This document shows, piece by piece, positions 61,142 through 64,000 of a DNA stretch of 64,000 nt. Each line of letters opens with the position of its first letter. Within the stretch, counting starts at the first letter, position 1. Source of the DNA: Actinophytocola sp035634895 (GTDB lineage Bacteria > Actinomycetota > Actinomycetes > Mycobacteriales > Pseudonocardiaceae); contig NZ_DASQCC010000226.1 in NCBI RefSeq assembly GCF_035634895.1, positions 1 through 64,000 on the forward strand, read 5' to 3'. The notes beneath the pieces were generated by a model. It was given only the letters and a program-made list of their open reading frames with translations. It ran no database searches and was not told the DNA's origin. A program made the translations under genes and the position numbers.

Positions 61142-61714
61142 GTGGTGAGTGAGGCGCTGTCCGCTGTTCGCGCGTGGACCCGGCTCGACCAGGCGATCGC
61201 CGGGTTCAACCGGGTGCTGGAGCGTGAGCACGGGGTCACCGGCGCGCAGCTCGCGGTGCTGCGGCTGGTCCGCGAGTGGGGCCCGCGCGTCGCGCTGGCC
61301 GAGATGCGGGCGCGGCTCGTCATGCATCCCGCGACGCTCGGCCAGATGCTCGACCGCCTGGCGGCCCACGGCCTTGTCACGGTTGCCGAGGACCCCGCCG
61401 ACCGCCGTCGCCGGCTGGTGGAGCTGACGCCGGAGGGAAGGCGGCTGACCGAACAGGCGCCGCTCGCCGGTCCCGTGCGGCTGCGGCACGTGCCCGCCGC
61501 ACCCGACCGCCTGCGCCGCCTGGCCGAGGCGTTCGACGACGCCATCGTGTTGTTCGGGCTCGAGGAGTACGACGAGGAGTACGCCCATGACCGACCTGCG
61601 GACGCTGCCGAACATCGGACCGGCACTGGCAACCGACCTGCACGCGGTGGGCGTGCCGGACGCGGAGACCCTGCGCGAGGTGGGCGCGGACGAGGCGGCC
61701 CGACGCCTCGCTGA
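61142..61714 (+). CDS. MarR-family regulator with read-through tail
   Basis: A 190-residue frame. Residues ~10-145 form a MarR winged helix: VLEREHGVTGAQLAVLRLVREWG, MHPATLGQMLDRLAAHGLVTV, EDPADRRRRLVELTPEGRRL. After residue ~148 (FGLEEYDEEYAHD) the sequence turns Arg/Gly-rich because the frame runs 128 bp into the next gene in a different frame. A usual stop would overlap the next ATG at 61587; a one-base change seems to have removed it. The GTG at 61142 follows a probable leaderless promoter. Confidence 0.8.
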   Translation: MVSEALSAVRAWTRLDQAIAGFNRVLEREHGVTGAQLAVLRLVREWGPRVALAEMRARLVMHPATLGQMLDRLAAHGLVTVAEDPADRRRRLVELTPEGRRLTEQAPLAGPVRLRHVPAAPDRLRRLAEAFDDAIVLFGLEEYDEEYAHDRPADAAEHRTGTGNRPARGGRAGRGDPARGGRGRGGPTPR

Positions 61715-61802
61715 GGCAGGCCGCCGGGACTGCGCACACGCCACCCGCGCCCTGCGCGGCGCCCTGGACGGCGTCCGGTGGACCACGGGAGAGTCGCGAT
61801 GA
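61587..61802 (+). CDS. TfoX C-terminal domain-like protein
   Basis: A 71-residue helix-hairpin-helix protein like the TfoX C-terminal domain: LRTLPNIGPALATDLHAVGVPDAETLREVGADEA. It might bind nucleic acids or act in the regulator's pathway. It overlaps the MarR frame by 128 bp and the VOC gene by ATGA. Confidence 0.8.
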   Translation: MTDLRTLPNIGPALATDLHAVGVPDAETLREVGADEAARRLAEAGRRDCAHATRALRGALDGVRWTTGESR

Positions 61803-62158
61803 CTCGCCCCGGTGACGCCGTGCTCGGCGTGGACAACGTCCTGTTCTCCGTCGGCGATCTCGACGGCGCCGTCGAGTTCTACACCGGGCTGGGACTGCCG
61901 CTGGTGTTCCGGCACGGTGAGATCGCGTTGTTCCGGCTCGGTGCGGAGGCGCCCGGCCTGCTGGTGCGTCGCGAGGACGCCGCCGGTGGCGGGCGGGTCT
62001 GGCTGGAGGTGCCGGACGTCCGCGCACTGTCCACTGTGGAGCGACCGTTCCCGGTGGCCACCGGCTGGACGGTCGAGGTGGCCGATCCCTGGGGCAACGT
62101 CGTCGGGTTCACCGACTACACCACCATGCCCGAGCGCGGGCGCCCGGCCGCTCCATAA
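61799..62158 (+). CDS. VOC/glyoxalase-family protein
   Basis: A 119-residue vicinal-oxygen-chelate protein: VDNVLFSVGDLDGAVEFYTGLGLPLVF at the start and VADPWGNVVGFTDY at the end. The metal-ligand positions do not form a clear H/E set, so it may bind rather than convert its ligand. Bleomycin-resistance-like or glyoxalase-like roles are possible. It is the third gene of the MarR-TfoX-VOC mini-operon. Confidence 0.85.
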   Translation: MTRPGDAVLGVDNVLFSVGDLDGAVEFYTGLGLPLVFRHGEIALFRLGAEAPGLLVRREDAAGGGRVWLEVPDVRALSTVERPFPVATGWTVEVADPWGNVVGFTDYTTMPERGRPAAP

Positions 62159-62206
62159 CTTTTCGGCGATTTCCGGGGCGGCTCCGGATCGCTACTGTGA
62201 CCCCGT

Positions 62207-63748
62207 ATGAAGCCTCCTGCACGCTTCGTGGCGGTCCTGCTCGCCCTCGGGCTTGCCGCCGGCTGCGTCGAGCCACAGGAGAGCGGCGCGTCCGGCGCCT
62301 CCGTCAGCATCGTGCTCTACCAGGAGCCGACGGAGTTCAGCCCGCTCGCGCCGGCGCTCGGGGCGAACCAGCAGGTCATGTCGATGATCTACCAGAGCCT
62401 CATGGTGGTCGACCCGGACCTGAGGCTGGTGCCGCGGCTCGCGGCCGAGGTCGACGTCGCGCCGGACGCGACCTCCTTCACCTTCCACCTCAGGGAAGGG
62501 CTGAAATGGAGTGACGGCAAGCCGTTCACGTCCGCGGACGTGCTGTTCACCCACCAGCTGCTGGCCGATCCGAAGAGCACCTCTGCCGTCGCGGGTTACT
62601 ACCGGGGCGTCGTGAGCATGACCGCGCCCGACGCGGACACGTTCGTGATCACCACCGGCACACCGAACTACGGGATCCTGGCACAGGTCGGCGTCATGCC
62701 GATCCTGCCGAAGCACGTCCTGGGTGACAAGCCCGTCGACCGGGTGGCCGGGGACCCGTTCTTCGCCAACCCGACCGTCGGGCTGGGACCGTTCCAGTTC
62801 GTCGCCCACCACGCCGGCCGGTACGTCGAGCTGAAGGCCAACCCGAACTTCCCGGTGCGGCCGGGGATCGACCGGGTGTACCTCAGGCCGCTCACCTCGG
62901 CCGTCGCGACCGCCCGGCTCCGGACCGGCGAGGTGGACGTCGCGCCGATCGCGCCGACCGACCGGCCGGCGCTGGAGTCGGTCAACTCCCTGTCCTTCAA
63001 GACCTCCGGCGACGGTGGCTTCGTGCGGATCGGTGTCAACCACACGCAGGCCCGGTTCGCCGACGTCCGGGTGCGGCAGGCGCTGCTGTACGGTATCGAC
63101 CGGAAGTCCATTGTGGACAGGATGCTGCCGGGGGTCGGCCGGGTGCGGGACTCCTCGTTCGACCCGAGTGTGTCCGGCGGCGGCATCGAGAAGTACGGCT
63201 ACGACCCGGACAAGGCCAGGCGGCTGCTGACCGAGGCCGGTTGGGACAGGTCGCGAACCGTGCGCCTGTCGTGGATCCCGGGCAGCAACCCCGACCGGGA
63301 CGCGGCCGCGCTCGCCGTGCGGGACCAGCTCGCGAAGATCGGCGTCGACGTCGAGCTGACGCGGCTCGACACCAGCGGTGTGACGGACATGCTGAAGAAC
63401 GCGGACTTCGACCTGTACCTGTTCGGCGGCGGCGACTACGCGGTGGACTCGTGGAACGTCAACGCCATCGAGGGGTGCGACACGTTCTTTCCCAACGGCG
63501 GCAACATCGTGAAGTTCTGCGACCCGGCACTGGACGCGAAGATGAAGCAGGCCAACGGAACCGCCGACGAGAACACGCGCCTCGCGCTGTACCGCGAGGC
63601 GGCGGCGATCGACAACGAGCAGGTGCCGTACCTGTGGCTGTACACCGCGGGCGGCCTGTGGGCGGTCAACAAGCGGGTGGAGAACTTCCAACCGCTCAAC
63701 CCCACCGGCGGCGGCTTCTGGCAGCCGGAGAAGTGGCGCCTGTCCTGA
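62207..63748 (+). CDS. Peptide/nickel-type ABC solute-binding lipoprotein
   Basis: A 513-residue lipoprotein (lipobox LGLAAGC) of solute-binding family 5 (DppA/OppA). Family features: LVPRLAAEVDVAPDATSFTFHLREGLKWSDGKPF and RQALLYGIDRKSIVDRMLPG. Permeases and ATPases are expected downstream, beyond or just at the window edge; the next gene does not look like a permease in its first 47 codons. Confidence 0.93.
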   Translation: MKPPARFVAVLLALGLAAGCVEPQESGASGASVSIVLYQEPTEFSPLAPALGANQQVMSMIYQSLMVVDPDLRLVPRLAAEVDVAPDATSFTFHLREGLKWSDGKPFTSADVLFTHQLLADPKSTSAVAGYYRGVVSMTAPDADTFVITTGTPNYGILAQVGVMPILPKHVLGDKPVDRVAGDPFFANPTVGLGPFQFVAHHAGRYVELKANPNFPVRPGIDRVYLRPLTSAVATARLRTGEVDVAPIAPTDRPALESVNSLSFKTSGDGGFVRIGVNHTQARFADVRVRQALLYGIDRKSIVDRMLPGVGRVRDSSFDPSVSGGGIEKYGYDPDKARRLLTEAGWDRSRTVRLSWIPGSNPDRDAAALAVRDQLAKIGVDVELTRLDTSGVTDMLKNADFDLYLFGGGDYAVDSWNVNAIEGCDTFFPNGGNIVKFCDPALDAKMKQANGTADENTRLALYREAAAIDNEQVPYLWLYTAGGLWAVNKRVENFQPLNPTGGGFWQPEKWRLS

Positions 63749-63858
63749 GCGGCGCGAGGCCGCCGACGTGCGACGGGTCGGCGACGCCGTTGTGACGGGC
63801 GCTCTGCCACCCTTGGCACGCGGACGTGGGGAGAGTTCCGTGATGGGGGAGGTCTCGT

Positions 63859-64000
63859 ATGTCCGCGCCCGCCAGGTTTCGCGCGTTGCGGCCCTCGGAG
63901 GTGGTGACCAGGGACCGGACCGTGCGGCGTGACGTCCGCGCCGGTCCGTTGCCCGCGACCGCCGCCAGACAGCCGGTCACCCGGCCGGTCACCAACCCGC
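63859..64000 (+). CDS. Start of an unrecognised gene (cut by window)
   Basis: GGGGGAGG (63846-63853) precedes ATG at 63859. The first 47 residues are Arg/Pro/Ala-rich (SAPARFRALRPSEVVTRDR) with no membrane segment yet. It may be a permease with a long N-terminus of a transporter with the upstream binding protein. Too short to identify. Confidence 0.5.
   Translation, partial: MSAPARFRALRPSEVVTRDRTVRRDVRAGPLPATAARQPVTRPVTNP

Overview
The window is high-GC chromosomal DNA (roughly 70% by eye) with many GTG starts and ATGA/GTGA gene overlaps. It carries typical actinobacterial families: a conservon, an iniBAC-type dynamin locus, an S-adenosyl methyltransferase of the DUF574 type, a PASTA-less Ser/Thr kinase, and an ECF sigma factor with a zinc-type anti-sigma factor. 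Gene content and style suggest a filamentous actinomycete, most likely Pseudonocardiaceae (Amycolatopsis/Lentzea/Saccharothrix-like). This is inference; no rRNA or other marker gene is present. No tRNA, rRNA, CRISPR array, transposase or phage gene was seen.

Layout. 0-5.5 kb: a frameshifted lipoprotein gene whose start lies inside a nested inverted repeat, a threonine-synthase-like enzyme, a large secreted M14 carboxypeptidase and a divergent GntR regulator. 5.5-6.9 kb: a repeat-rich non-coding stretch and a small secreted protein with a recently duplicated domain. 6.9-12.8 kb: aromatic catabolism. pcaH-G-F-I-J form one overlapping operon, divergent from an IclR-type regulator and pobA; two near-identical palindromes mark probable operators. 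12.8-15.2 kb: a predicted leaderless micropeptide, a YjbR-like protein, a LuxR-type regulator and a C39-like peptidase. 15.2-22.9 kb: an envelope-stress-like locus with a LuxR regulator and a membrane-anchored Hsp70-like protein on one strand, and two IniB-like acidic proteins plus two dynamin-like GTPases (IniA, IniC) on the other.

23-33 kb is a run of same-strand envelope and redox genes: a secreted protein, a b561-like membrane protein with a tandem-Rieske lipoprotein, an ECF sigma/anti-sigma pair with a cysteine-rich ORF wedged between them, then a module of small lipoprotein, DUF4142 protein, heme-membrane/ferredoxin fusion and ferredoxin-reductase-like flavoprotein. The flavoprotein carries a ~700-residue disordered tail of short repeats. 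This last module looks like a complete NAD(P)H-flavin-FeS-heme electron path through the membrane and is the best candidate for an undescribed system.

33-48.7 kb: an unusual acyl-CoA dehydrogenase, a conservon (cvnA-D plus a GAF protein), a J-domain/NERD fusion, DUF427 and DUF4230 proteins, a 2,054-residue LRR-Roco GTPase, a phosphotransferase and an SPFH protein. 48.7-57.9 kb: one nine-gene operon (MaoC hydratase, acyl-CoA ligase, amidohydrolase, SDR, complete Liv-type ABC importer) divergent from a PaaX-type regulator; together these look like uptake and CoA-dependent breakdown of an organic acid. 57.9-64 kb: methyltransferase, Ser/Thr kinase, small proteins, a MarR-TfoX-VOC mini-operon, a family 5 solute-binding lipoprotein and the start of one more gene.
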